A DNA stretch of 64,000 bases, from NCBI GenBank assembly GCA_032207245.1, contig CM063508.1:189440957-189504956 (forward strand). The letters run 5' to 3'. A program made the position numbers and the translations under genes. The notes beneath the pieces were generated by a model. It was not told the origin of the DNA and made no database searches. It was given only the letters and a program-made list of their open reading frames with translations. Shown here one piece after another: positions 46,501-60,235 of the stretch. How positions within the stretch are numbered: position 1 is the first letter of the stretch; each line of letters opens with the position of its first letter. The DNA is from Pardosa pseudoannulata (Eukaryota > Arthropoda > Arachnida > Araneae > Lycosidae).

Positions 46501-49500
46501 TTAACATCATTTAAACAATGTTATGTCGTGCCTTCTGTTTTAAGAAGATTTTTAGAATATTTTTCACAGTATTTTCAGATGGGGACACTCAAAAAGCCCT
46601 TTCAATTCTGTTAAAACATTGAATATTATATATGGGCGTGTAGGTGTTTTCAAGACGAACACGCACATACCACATTTGTTAGATTTTAACATCATTTAAT
46701 CAATGTTATGTCGTGCCTTCTGTTTTAAGAAGATTTTTAGAATATTTTTCACGGTATTTTGAGATGGGAACACTCAAAACGCCCTTTCAATTCTGTTAAA
46801 ACATTGAATATTATATATGGTCGTGTAGGTCTCTTCAAGACGAACACGCACATACCACATTTGTTAGACTTTAACATCATTTAAACAATGTTATGTCGTG
46901 CCTTCTGTTTTAAGAAGATTTTTAGAATATTTTTCACAGTATTTTATGATGGGGACACTCAAAATGCCCTTTCAATTCTGTTAAAACATTGAATATTATA
47001 TATGGGCGTGTAGGTCTCTTCAAGACGAACACGCACATACCACATTTGTTAGACTTTAACATCATTTAAACACTGTTATGTCGTGCCTTCTGTTTTAAGA
47101 AGATTTTTAGAATATTTTTCACAGTATTTTCAGATGGGGACACTCAAAAAGCCCTTTCAATTCTGTTAAAACATTGAATATTATATATGGGCGTGTAGGT
47201 CTCTTCAAGACGAACACGCACATACCACATTTGTTAGACTTTAACATCATTTAAACAATGTTATGACGTGCCATCTGTTTTAAGAAGAATTTTAGAATAT
47301 TTTTCACAGTATTTTCAGATGGGGACACTCAAAAAGCCCTTTCAATTCTGTTAAAACAATGAATATTATATATGGGCGTGTAGGTCTCTTCAAGACGAAC
47401 ACGCACATACCACATTTGTTAGACTTTAACATCATTTAAATACTGTTATGTCGTGCCTTCTGTTTTAAGAAGATTTTTAGAATATTTTTCACAGTATTTT
47501 CAGATGGGGACACTCAAAATGCCCTTTCAATTCTGTTAAAACATTGAATATTATATATGGGCGTGTAGGTCTCTTCAAGACGAACACGCACATACCACAT
47601 TTGTTAGACTTTAACATCATTTAAACAATGTTATGTCGTGCCTTCTGTTTTAAGAAGATTTTTAGAATATTTTTCACAGTATTTTCAGATGGGGACACTC
47701 AAAAAGCCCTTTCAATTCTGTTAAAACATTGAATATTATATATGGGCGTGTAGGTCTCTTCAAGACGAACACGCACATACCACATTTGTTAGACTTTAAC
47801 ATCATTTAAACAATGTTATGTCGTGCCTTCTGTTTTAAGAAGATTTTTAGAATATTTTTCACAGTATTTTCAGATGGGGACACTCAAAAAGCCCTTTCAA
47901 TTCTGTTAAAACATTGAATATTATATATGGGCGTGTAGGTCTCTTCAAGACGAACACGCACATACCACATTTGTTAGACTTTAACATCATTTAAACAATG
48001 TTATGTCGTGCCTTCTGTTTTAAGAAGATTTTTAGAATATTTTTCACAGTATTTTCAGATGGGGACACTCAAAAAGCCCTTTCAATTCTGTTAAAACATT
48101 GAATATTATATATGGGCGTGTAGGTCTCTTCAAGACGAACACGCACATACCACATTTGTTAGACTTTAACATCATTTAAACAATGTTATGTCGTGCCTTC
48201 TGTTTTAAGAAGAATTTTAGAATATTTTTCACAGTATTTTCAGATGGGGACACTCAAAAAGCACTTTCAATTCTGTTAAAACATTGAATATTATATATGG
48301 GCGTGTAGGTCTCTTCAAGACGAACACGCACATACCACATTTGTTAGACTTTAACATCATTTAAACAATGTTATGTCGTGCCTTCTGTTTTAAGAAGATT
48401 TTTAGAATATTTTTCACAGTATTTTCAGATGGGGACACTCAAAAAGCCCTTTCAATTCTGTTAAAACATTGAATATTATATATGGGCGTGTAGGTCTCTT
48501 CAAGACGAACACGCACATACCACATTTGTTAGACTTTAACATCATTTAAACAATGTTATGTCGTGCCTTCTGTTTTAAGAAGATTTTTAGAATATTTTTC
48601 ACAGTATTTTCAGATGGGGACACTCAAAAAGCCCTTTCAATTCTGTTAAAACATTGAATATTATATATGGGCGTGTAGGTCTCTTCAAGACGAACACGCA
48701 CATACCACATTTGTTAGACTTTAACATCATTTAAACAATGTTATGTCGTGCCTTCTGTTTTAAGAAGATTTTTAGAATATTTTTCACAGTATTTTCAGAT
48801 GGGGACACTCAAAAAGCCCTTTCAATTCTGTTAAAACATTGAATATTATATATGGGCGTGTAGGTCTCTTCAAGACGAACACGCACATACCACATTTGTT
48901 AGACTTTAACATCATTTAAACAATGTTATGTCGTGCCTTCTGTTTTAAGAAGATTTTTAGAATATTTTTCACAGTATTTTCAGATGGGGACACTCAAAAA
49001 GCCCTTTCAATTCTGTTAAAACATTGAATATTATATATGGGCGTGTAGGTCTCTTCAAGACGAACACGCACATACCACATTTGTTAGACTTTAACATCAT
49101 TTAACATGTTATGACGTGCCATCTGTTTTAAGAAGATTTTTAGAATATTTTCACAGTATTTTCAGATGGGGACACTCAAAATGCCCTTTCAATTCTGTTA
49201 AAACATTGAATATTATATATGGGCGTGTAGGTCTCTTCAAGACGAACACGCACATACCACATTTGTTAGACTTTAACATCATTTAAACAATGTTATGTCG
49301 TGCCTTCTGTTTTAAGAAGATTTTTAGAATATTTTTCACAGTATTTTCAGATGGGGACACTCAAAAAGCCCTTTCAATTCTGTTAAAACATTGAATATTA
49401 TATATGGACGTGTAGGTCTCTTCAAGACGAACACGCACATACCACATTTGTTAGACTTTAACATCATTTAAACAATGTTATGTCGTGCCTTCTGTTTTAA

Positions 49501-52500
49501 GAAGATTTTTAGAATATTTTTCACAGTATTTTCAGATGGGGACACTCAAAATGCCCTTTCAATTCTGTTAAAACATTGAATATTATATATGGGCGTGTAG
49601 GTCTCTTCAAGACGAACACGCACATACCACATTTGTTAGACTTTAACATCATTTAAACAATGTTATGTCGTGCCTTCTGTTTTAAGAAGATTTTTAGAAT
49701 ATTTTTCACAGTATTTTCAGATGGGGACACTCAAAAAGCCCTTTCAATTCTGTTAAAACATTGAATATTATATATGGGCGTGTAGGTCTCTTCAAGACGA
49801 ACACGCACATACCACATTTGTTAGACTTTAACATCATTTAAACAATGTTATGTCGTGCCTTCTGTTTTAAGAAGATTTTTAGAATATTTTTCACAGTATT
49901 TTCAGATGGGGACACTCAAAAAGCCCTTTCAATTCTGTTAAAACATTGAATATTATATATGGGCGTGTAGGTCTCTTCAAGACGAACACGCACATACCAC
50001 ATTTGTTAGACTTTAACATCATTTAAACAATGTTATGTCGTGCCTTCTGTTTTAAGAAGATTTTTAGAATATTTTTCACAGTATTTTCAGATGGGGACAC
50101 TCAAAAAGCCCTTTCAATTCTGTTAAAACATTGAATATTATATATGGGCGTGTAGGTCTCTTCAAGACGAACACGCACATACCACATTTGTTAGACTTTA
50201 ACATCATTTAAACAATGTTATGACGTGCCATCTGTTTTAAGAAGATTTTTAGAATATTTTTCACAGTATTTTCAGATGGGGACACTCAAAAGCAATTTCA
50301 ATTCTGTTAAAACATTGAATATTATATATGGGCGTGTAGGTCTCTTCAAGACGAACACGCACATACCACATTTGTTAGACTTTAACATCATTTAAACAAT
50401 GTTATGTCGTGCCTTCTGTTTTAAGAAGATTTTTAGAATATTTTTCACAGTATTTTCAGATGGGGACACTCAAAAAGCCCTTTCAATTCTGTTAAAACAT
50501 TGAATATTATATATGGGCGTGTAGGTCTCTTCAAGACGAACACGCACATACCACATTTGTTAGACTTTAACATCATTTAAACAATGTTATGTCGTGCCTT
50601 CTGTTTTAAGAAGATTTTTAGAATATTTTTCACAGTATTTTCAGATGGGGACACTCAAAAAGCCCTTTCAATTCTGTTAAAACATTGAATATTATATATG
50701 GGCGTGTAGGTCTCTTCAAGACGAACACGCACATACCACATTTGTTAGATTTTAACATCATTTAAACAATGTTATGTCGTGCCTTCTGTTTTAAGAAGAT
50801 TTTTAGAATATTTTTCACAGTATTTTCAGATGGGGACACTCAAAAAGCCCTTTCAATTCTGTTAAAACATTGAATATTATATATGGGCGTGTAGGTCTCT
50901 TCAAGACGAACACGCACATACCACATTTGTTAGACTTTAACATCATTTAAACAATGTTATGTCGTGCCTTCTGTTTTAAGAAGATTTTTAGAATATTTTT
51001 CACAGTATTTTCAGATGGGGACACTCAAAAAGCCCTTTCAATTCTGTTAAAACATTGAATATTATATATGGGCGTGTAGGTCTCTTCAAGACGAACACGC
51101 ACATACCACATTTGTTAGACTTTAACATCATTTAAACAATGTTATGTCGTGCCTTCTGTTTTAAGAAGATTTTTAGAATATTTTTCACAGTATTTTCAGA
51201 TGGGGACACTCAAAAAGCCCTTTCAATTCTGTTAAAACATTGAATATTATATATGGGCGTGTAGGTCTCTTCAAGACGAACACGCACATACCACATTTGT
51301 TAGACTTTAACATCATTTAAACAATGTTATGTCGTGCCTTCTGTTTTAAGAAGATTTTTAGAATATTTTTCACAGTATTTTCAGATGGGGACACTCAAAA
51401 TGCCCTTTCAATTCTGTTAAAACATTGAATATTATATATGGGCGTGTAGGTCTCTTCAAGACGAACACGCACATACCACATTTGTTAGACTTTAACATCA
51501 TTTAAAATATGTTATGTCGTGCCTTCTGTTTTAAGAAGATTTTTAGAATATTTTTCACAGTATTTTCAGATGGGGACACTCAAAAAGCCCTTTCAATTCT
51601 GTTAAAACATTGAATATTATATATGGGCGTGTAGGTCTCTTCAAGACGAACACGCACATACCACATTTGTTAGACTTTAACATCATTTAAACAATGTTAT
51701 GTCGTGCCTTCTGTTTTAAGAAGATTTTTAGAATATTTTTCACAGTATTTTCAGATGGGGACACTCAAAAAGCCCTTTCAATTCTGTTAAAACATTGAAT
51801 ATTATATATGGGCGTGTAGGTCTCTTCAAGACGAACACGCACATACCACATTTGTTAGACTTTAACATCATTTAAACAATGTTATGTCGTGCCTTCTGTT
51901 TTAAGAAGATTTTTAGAATATTTTTCACAGTATTTTCAGATGGGGACACTCAAAAAGCCCTTTCAATTCTGTTAAAACATTGAATATTATATATGGGCGT
52001 GTAGGTCTCTTCAAGACGAACACGCACATACCACATTTGTTAGACTTTAACATCATTTAAACACTGTTATGACGTGCCTTCTGTTTTAAGAAGATTTTTA
52101 GAATATTTTTCACAGTATTTTCAGATGGGGACACTCAAAAAGCCCTTTCAATTCTGTAAAAACATTGAATATTATATATGGGCGTGTAGGTCTCTTCAAG
52201 ACGAACACGCACATACCACATTTGTTAGACTTTAACATCATTTAAACAATGTTATGTCGTGCCTTCTGTTTTAAGAAGATTTTTAGAATATTTTTCACAG
52301 TATTTTCAGATGGGGACACTCAAAAAGCCCTTTCAATTCTGTTAAAACATTGAATATTATATATGGGCGTGTAGGTCTCTTCAAGACGAACACGCACATA
52401 CCACATTTGTTAGACTTTAACATCATTTAAACAATGTTATGTCGTGCCTTCTGTTTTAAGAAGATTTTTAGAATATTTTTCACAGTATTTTCAGATGGGG

Positions 52501-55500
52501 ACACTCAAAAAGCCCTTTCAATTCTGTAAAAACATTGAATATTATATATGGGCGTGTAGGTCTCTTCAAGACGAACACGCACATACCACATTTGTTAGAC
52601 TTTAACATCATTTAAACAATGTTATGTCGTGCCTTCTGTTTTAAGAAGATTTTTAGAATATTTTTCACAGTATTTTCAGATGGGGACACTCAAAAAGCCC
52701 TTTCAATTCTGTTAAAACATTGAATATTATATATGGGCGTGTAGGTCTCTTCAAGACGAACACGCACATACCACATTTGTTAGACTTTAACATCATTTAA
52801 ACAATGTTATGTCGTGCCTTCTGTTTTAAGAAGATTTTTAGAATATTTTTCACAGTATTTTCAGATGGGGACACTCAAAAAGCCCTTTCAATTCTGTTAA
52901 AACATTGAATATTATATATGGGCGTGTAGGTCTCTTCAAGACGAACACGCACATACCACATTTGTTAGACTTTAACATCATTTAAACAATGTTATGTCGT
53001 GCCTTCTGTTTTAAGAAGATTTTTAGAATATTTTTCACAGTATTTTCAGATGGGGACACTCAAAAAGCCCTTTCAATTCTGTTAAAACATTGAATATTAT
53101 ATATGGGCGTGTAGGTCTCTTCAAGACGAACACGCACATACCACATTTGTTAGACTTTAACATCATTTAAACAATGTTATGTCGTGCCTTCTGTTTTAAG
53201 AAGATTTTTAGAATATTTTTCACAGTATTTTCAGATGGGGACACTCAAAAAGCCCTTTCAATTCTGTTAAAACATTGAATATTATATATGGGCGTGTAGG
53301 TCTCTTCAAGACGAACACGCACATACCACATTTGTTAGACTTTAACATCATTTAAACAATGTTATGTCGTGCCTTCTGTTTTAAGAAGATTTTTAGAATA
53401 TTTTTCACAGTATTTTCAGATGGGGACACTCAAAAAGCCCTTTCAATTCTGTTAAAACATTGAATATTATATATGGACGTGTAGGTCTCTTCAAGACGAA
53501 CACGCACATACCACATTTGTTAGACTTTAACATCATTTAAACAATGTTATGTCGTGCCTTCTGTTTTAAGAAGATTTTTAGAATATTTTTCACAGTATTT
53601 TCAGATGGGGACACTCAAAAAGCCCTTTCAATTCTGTTAAAACATTGAATATTATATATGGGCGTGTAGGTCTCTTCAAGACGAACACGCACATACCACA
53701 TTTGTTAGACTTTAACATCATTTAAATACTGTTATGTCGTGCCTTCTGTTTTAAGAAGATTTTTAGAATATTTTTCACAGTATTTTCAGATGGGGACACT
53801 CAAAAAGCCCTTTCAATTCTGTTAAAACATTGAATATTATATATGGGCGTGTAGGTCTCTTCAAGACGAACACGCACATACCACATTTGTTAGACTTTAA
53901 CATCATTTAAACAATGTTATGTCGTGCCTTCTGTTTTAAGAAGATTTTTAGAATATTTTTCACAGTATTTTCAGATGGGGACACTCAAAAAGCCCTTTCA
54001 ATTCTGTTAAAACATTGAATATTATATATGGGCGTGTAGGTCTCTTCAAGACGAACACGCACATACCACATTTGTTAGACTTTAACATCATTTAAATAAT
54101 GTTATGTCGTGCCTTCTGTTTTAAGAAGATATTTAGAATATTTTTCACAGTATTTTCAGATGGGGACACTCAAAAAGCCCTTTCAATTTGGTTAAAACAT
54201 TGAATATTATATATGGGCGTGTAGGTCTCTTCAAGACGAACACGCACATACCACATTTGTTAGACTTTAACATCATTTAAACAATGTTATGTCGTGCCTT
54301 CTGTTTTAAGAAGATTTTTAGAATATTTTTCACAGTATTTTCAGATGGGGACACTCAAAAAGCCCTTTCAATTCTGTTAAAACATTGAATATTATATATG
54401 GGCGTGTAGGTCTCTTCAAGACGAACACGCACATACCACATTTGTTAGACTTTAACATCATTTAAACAATGTTATGTCGTGCCTTCTGTTTTAAGAAGAT
54501 TTTTAGAATATTTTTCACAGTATTTTCAGATGGGGACACTCAAAAAGCCCTTTCAATTCTGTTAAAACATTGAATATTATATATGGGCGTGTAGGTCTCT
54601 TCAAGACGAACACGCACATACCACATTTGTTAGACTTTAACATCATTTAAACAATGTTATGTCGTGCCTTCTGTTTTAAGAAGATTTTTAGAATATTTTT
54701 CACAGTATTTTCAGATGGGGACAAAAAAAGCCCTTTCAATTCTGTTAAAACATTGAATATTATATATGGGCGTGTAGGTCTCTTCAAGACGAACACGCAC
54801 ATACCACATTTGTTAGACTTTAACATCATTTAAACAATGTTATGTCGTGCCTTCTGTTTTAAGAAGATTTTTAGAATATTTTTCACAGTATTTTCAGATG
54901 GGGACACTCAAAAAGCCCTTTCAATTCTGTTAAAACATTGAATATTATATATGGGCGTGTAGGTCTCTTCAAGACGAACACGCACATACCACATTTGTTA
55001 GACTTTAACATCATTTAAACAATGTTATGTCGTGCCTTCTGTTTTAAGAAGATTTTTAGAATATTTTTCACAGTATTTTCAGATGGGGACACTCAAAAAG
55101 CCCTTTTAATTCTGTTAAAACATTGAATATTATATGGGCGTGTAGGTCTCTTCAAGACGAACACGCACATACCACATTTGTTAGACTTTAACATCATTTA
55201 AACAATGTTATGTCGTGCCTTCTGTTTTAAGAAGATTTTTAGAATATTTTTCACAGTATTTTCAGATGGGGACACTCAAAAAGCCCTTTCAATTCTGTTA
55301 AAACATTGAATATTATATATGGGCGTGTAGGTCTCTTCAAGACGAACACGCACATACCACATTTGTTAGACTTTAACATCATTTAAACAATGTTATGTCG
55401 TGCCTTCTGTTTTAAGAAGATTTTTAGAATATTTTTCACAGTATTTTCAGATGGGGACACTCAAAAAGCCCTTTCAATTCTGTTAAAACATTGAATATTA

Positions 55501-58380
55501 TATATGGGCGTGTAGGTCTCTTCAAGACGAACACGCACATACCACATTTGTTAGACTTTAACATCATTTAAACAATGTTATGTCGTGCCTTCTGTTTTAA
55601 GAAGATTTTTAGAATATTTTTCACAGTATTTTCAGATGGGGACACTCAAAAAGCCCTTTCAATTCTGTTAAAACATTGAATATTATATATGGGCGTGTAG
55701 GTCTCTTCAAGACGAACACGCACATACCACATTTGTTAGACTTTAACATCATTTAATCACTGTTATGTCGTGCCTTCTGTTTTAAGAAGATTTTTAGAAT
55801 ATTTTTCACAGTATTTTCAGATGGGGACACTCAAAATGCCCTTTCAATTCTGTTAAAACATTGAATATTATATATGGGCGTGTAGGTCTCTTCAAGACGA
55901 ACACGCACATACCACATTTGTTAGACTTTAACATCATTTAAATACTGTTATGTCGTGCCTTCTGTTTTAAGAAGATTTTTAGAATATTTTTCACAGTATT
56001 TTCAGATGGGGACACTCAAAATGCCCTTTCAATTCTGTTAAAACATTGAATATTATATATGGGCGTGTAGGTCTCTTCAAGACGAACACGCACATACCAC
56101 ATTTGTTAGACTTTAACATCATTTAAACAATGTTATGTCGTGCCTTCTGTTTTAAGAAGATTTTTAGAATATTTTTCACAGTATTTTCAGATGGGGACAC
56201 TCAAAAGCAATTTCAATTCTGTTAAAACATTGAATATTATATATGGGCGTGTAGGTCTCTTCAAGACGAACACGCACATACCACATTTGTTAGACTTTAA
56301 CATCATTTAAACAATGTTATGTCGTGCCTTCTGTTTTAAGAAGATTTTTAGAATATTTTTCACAGTATTTTCAGATGGGGACACTCAAAAGCAATTTCAA
56401 TTCTGTTAAAACATTGAATATTATATATGGGCGTGTAGGTCTCTTCAAGACGAACACGCACATACCACATTTGTTAGACTTTAACATCATTTAAACAATG
56501 TTATGTCGTGCCTTCTGTTTTAAGAAGATTTTTAGAATATTTTTCACAGTATTTTCAGATGGGGACACTCAAAAAGCCCTTTCAATTCTGTTAAAACATT
56601 GAATATTATATATGGGCGTGTAGGTCTCTTCAAGACGAACACGCACATACCACATTTGTTAGACTTTAACATCATTTAAACAATGTTATGTCGTGCCTTC
56701 TGTTTTAAGAAGATTTTTAGAATATTTTTCACAGTATTTTCAGATGGGGACACTCAAAATGCCCTTTCAATTCTGTTAAAACATTGAATATTATATATGG
56801 GCGTGTAGGTCTCTTCAAGACGAACACGCACATACCACATTTGTTAGACTTTAACATCATTTAAACAATGTTATGTCGTGCCTTCTGTTTTAAGAAGATT
56901 TTTAGAATATTTTTCACAGTATTTTCAGATGGGGACACTCAAAAAGCCCTTTCAATTCTGTTAAAACATTGAATATTATATATGGGCGTGTAGGTCTCTT
57001 CAAGACGAACACGCACATACCACATTTGTTAGACTTTAACATCATTTAAACAATGTTATGTCGTGCCTTCTGTTTTAAGAAGATTTTTAGAATATTTTTC
57101 ACAGTATTTTCAGATGGGGACACTCAAATGCAATTTCAATTCTGTTAAAACATTGAATATTATATATGGGCGTGTAGGTCTCTTCAAGACGAACACGCAC
57201 ATACCACATTTGTTAGACTTTAACATCATTTAAACAATGTTATGTCGTGCCTTCTGTTTTAAGAAGATTTTTAGAATATTTTTCACAGTATTTTCAGATG
57301 GGGACACTCAAAAAGCCCTTTCAATTCTGTTAAAACAATGAATATTATATATGGGCGTGTAGGTCTCTTCAAGACGAACACGCACATACCACATTTGTTA
57401 GACTTTAACATCATTTAAATACTGTTATGACGTGCCTTCTGTTTTAAGAAGATTTTTAGAATATTTTTCACAGTATTTTCAGATGGGGACACTCAAAATG
57501 CCCTTTCAATTCTGTTAAAACATTGAATATTATATGGGCGTGTAGGTCTCTTCAAGACGAACACGCACATACCACATTTGTTAGACTTTAACATCATTTA
57601 AACAATGTTATGTCGTGCCTTCTGTTTTAAGAAGATTTTTAGAATATTTTTCACAGTATTTTCAGATGGGGACACTCAAAATGCCCTTTCAATTCTGTTA
57701 AAACATTGAATATTATATATGGGCGTGTAGGTCTCTTCAAGACGAACACGCACATACCACATTTGTTAGACTTTAACATCATTTAAACAATGTTATGTCG
57801 TGCCTTCTGTTTTAAGAAGATTTTTAGAATATTTTTCACAGTATTTTCAGATGGGGACACTCAAAATGCCCTTTCAATTCTGTTAAAACATTGAATATTA
57901 TATATGGGCGTGTAGGTCTCTTCAAGACGAACACGCACATACCACATTTGTTAGACTTTAACATCATTTAAACAATGTTATGACGTGCCATCTGTTTTAA
58001 GAAGAATTTTAGAATATTTTTCAAAGTATTTTCAGATGTGGACACTCAAAAAGCCCTTTCAATTCTGTTAAAACATTGAATATTATATATGGGCGTGTAG
58101 GTCTCTTCAAGACGAACACGCACATACCACATTTGTTAGACTTTAACATCATTTAAACACTGTTATGTCGTGCCTTCTGTTGAAAGAAGATTTTTAGAAT
58201 ATTTTTCACAGTATTTTCAGATGGGGACACTCAAAATGCCCTTTCAATTCTGTTAAAACATTGAATATTATATATGGGCGTGTAGGTCTCTTCAAGACGA
58301 ACACGCACATACCACATTTGTTAGACTTTAACATCATTTAATCAATGTTATGTCGTGCCATCTGTTTTAAGAAGATTTTT
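43501..58380 (+). repeat. Satellite B, homogeneous main block
   Basis: About 80 monomers at a steady 185-bp spacing, many identical over the whole unit, especially between 47.6 and 55.7 kb. Variation is confined to a few sites: caaaaagccc/caaaatgccc/caaaagcaat, aaacaatg/aaatactg/aaacactg, and tgtcgtgccttc/tgacgtgccatc. Truncated units occur at 44,150-44,200 and 46,290-46,340. The homogeneity points to recent expansion or gene conversion. Frames such as 44,065-44,268 are satellite sequence read in frame. Confidence 0.98.
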
Positions 58381-60235
58381 AGAAATTATTCTAAAAATCT
58401 TCTTAAAACAGAAGTCACGACATAACAGTATTTAAATGATTCTGTTAAAACATTGAATATTATATATGGGCGTGTAGGTCTCTTCAAGACGAACACGCAC
58501 ATACCACATTTGTTAGACTTTAACATCATTTAAACAATGTTATGACGTGCCATCTGTTTTAAGAAGATTTTTAGAATATTTTTCACAGTATTTTCAGATG
58601 GGGACACTCAAAATGCCCTTTCAATTCTGTTAAAACATTGAATATTATATATGGGCGTGTAGGTCTCTTCAAGACGAACACGCACATACCACATTTGTTA
58701 GACTTTAAGTGGTATGTGCGTGTTCGTCTTGAAGAGACCTACACGACCATATATAATATTCAATTTTTTCACAGTATTTTCAGATGGGGACACTCAAAAA
58801 GACCTTTTAATTCTGTTAAAACAATACTGTGAAAAAATATTCTAAAAATCTTTCTCTTCAAGACGAACACGCACATACCACATTTGTTAGACTTTAACAT
58901 CATTTAAACAATGTTATGTCGTGCCTTCTGTTTTAAGAAGATTTTTAGAATATTTTTCACAGTATTTTCAGATGGGGACACTCAAAAAGCACTTTCAATT
59001 CTGTTAAAACATTGAATATTATATATGGGCGTGTAGGTCTCTTCAAGACGAACACGCACATACCACACATAACAGTATTTAAATGATGTTAAAGTCTTTC
59101 TGTTTAAGAAGATTTTTAGAATATTTTTCACAGTATTTTCAGATGGGGACACTCAAAAAGCACTTTCAATTCTGTTAAAACATTGAATATTATATATGGG
59201 CGTGTAGGTCTCTTCAAGACGAACACGCACATACCACATTTGTTAGACTTTAACATCATTTAAATACTGTTATGTCGTGCCTTCTGTTTTAAGAAGATTT
59301 TTAGAATATTTTTCACAGTATTTTCAGATGGATTCAATGTTTTTAACAGAATTGAAAGGGCTTTTTGAGTGTCTTCAAGACGAACACGCACATACCACAT
59401 TTGTTAGACTTTAACATCATTTAAACAATGTTATGTCGTGCCTTCTGTTTTAAGAAGATTTTTAGAATATTTTTCACAGTATTTTCAGATGGGGACACTC
59501 AAAAAGCCCTTTCAATTCTGTTAAAACATTGAATATTATATATGGGCGTGTAGGTCTCTTCAAGACGAACACGCACATACCACATTTGTTAGACTTTAAC
59601 ATCATTTAAACAATGTTATGTCGTGCCTTCTGTTTTAAGAAGATTTTTAGAATATTTTTCACAGTATTTTCAGATGGGGACACTCAAAAAGCCCTTTCAA
59701 TTCTGTTAAAACATTGAATATTATATATGGGCGTGTAGGTCTCTTCAAGACGAACACGCACATACCACATTTGTTAGACTTTAACATCATTTAAACAATG
59801 TTATGTCGTGCCTTCTGTTTTAAGAAGATTTTTAGAATTTTTTTCACAGTATTTTCAGATGGGGACACTCAAGAGCACTTTCAATTCTGTTAAAACATTG
59901 AATATTATATATGGGCGTGTAGGTCTCTTCAAGACGAACACGCACATACCACATTTGTTAGACTTTAACATCATTTAAACAATGTTATGACGTGCCTTCT
60001 GTTTTAAGAAGATTTTTAGAATATTTTTCACAGTATTTTCAGATGGGGACACTCAAAATGCCCTTTCAATTCTGTTAAAACATTGAATATTATATATGGG
60101 CGTGTAGGTCTCTTCAAGACGAACACGCACATACCACATTTGTTAGACTTTATAATATTCAATGTTTTAACAGAATTGAAAGGTCTTTTTGAGTGTCCCC
60201 ATCTGAAAATACTGTGAAAATATTCTGAAGATTTT
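58381..60235. repeat. Satellite B with inverted fragments
   Basis: Six short pieces lie in the opposite orientation between normal units: about 58,389-58,440, 58,709-58,764, 58,823-58,852, 59,068-59,097, 59,332-59,373 and 60,151-60,226. The first, second and last fold back on an adjacent forward copy, with loops of about 4, 16 and 10 bases. Forward monomers between them are normal and often truncated where the inverted piece starts. Confidence 0.92.

Noticed and set aside
44065..58832. Short frames with FQMGTLKKPF-like residues and a minus frame at 54,647-54,829
   Set aside because: They are translations of the 185-bp satellite B and shift with every indel.
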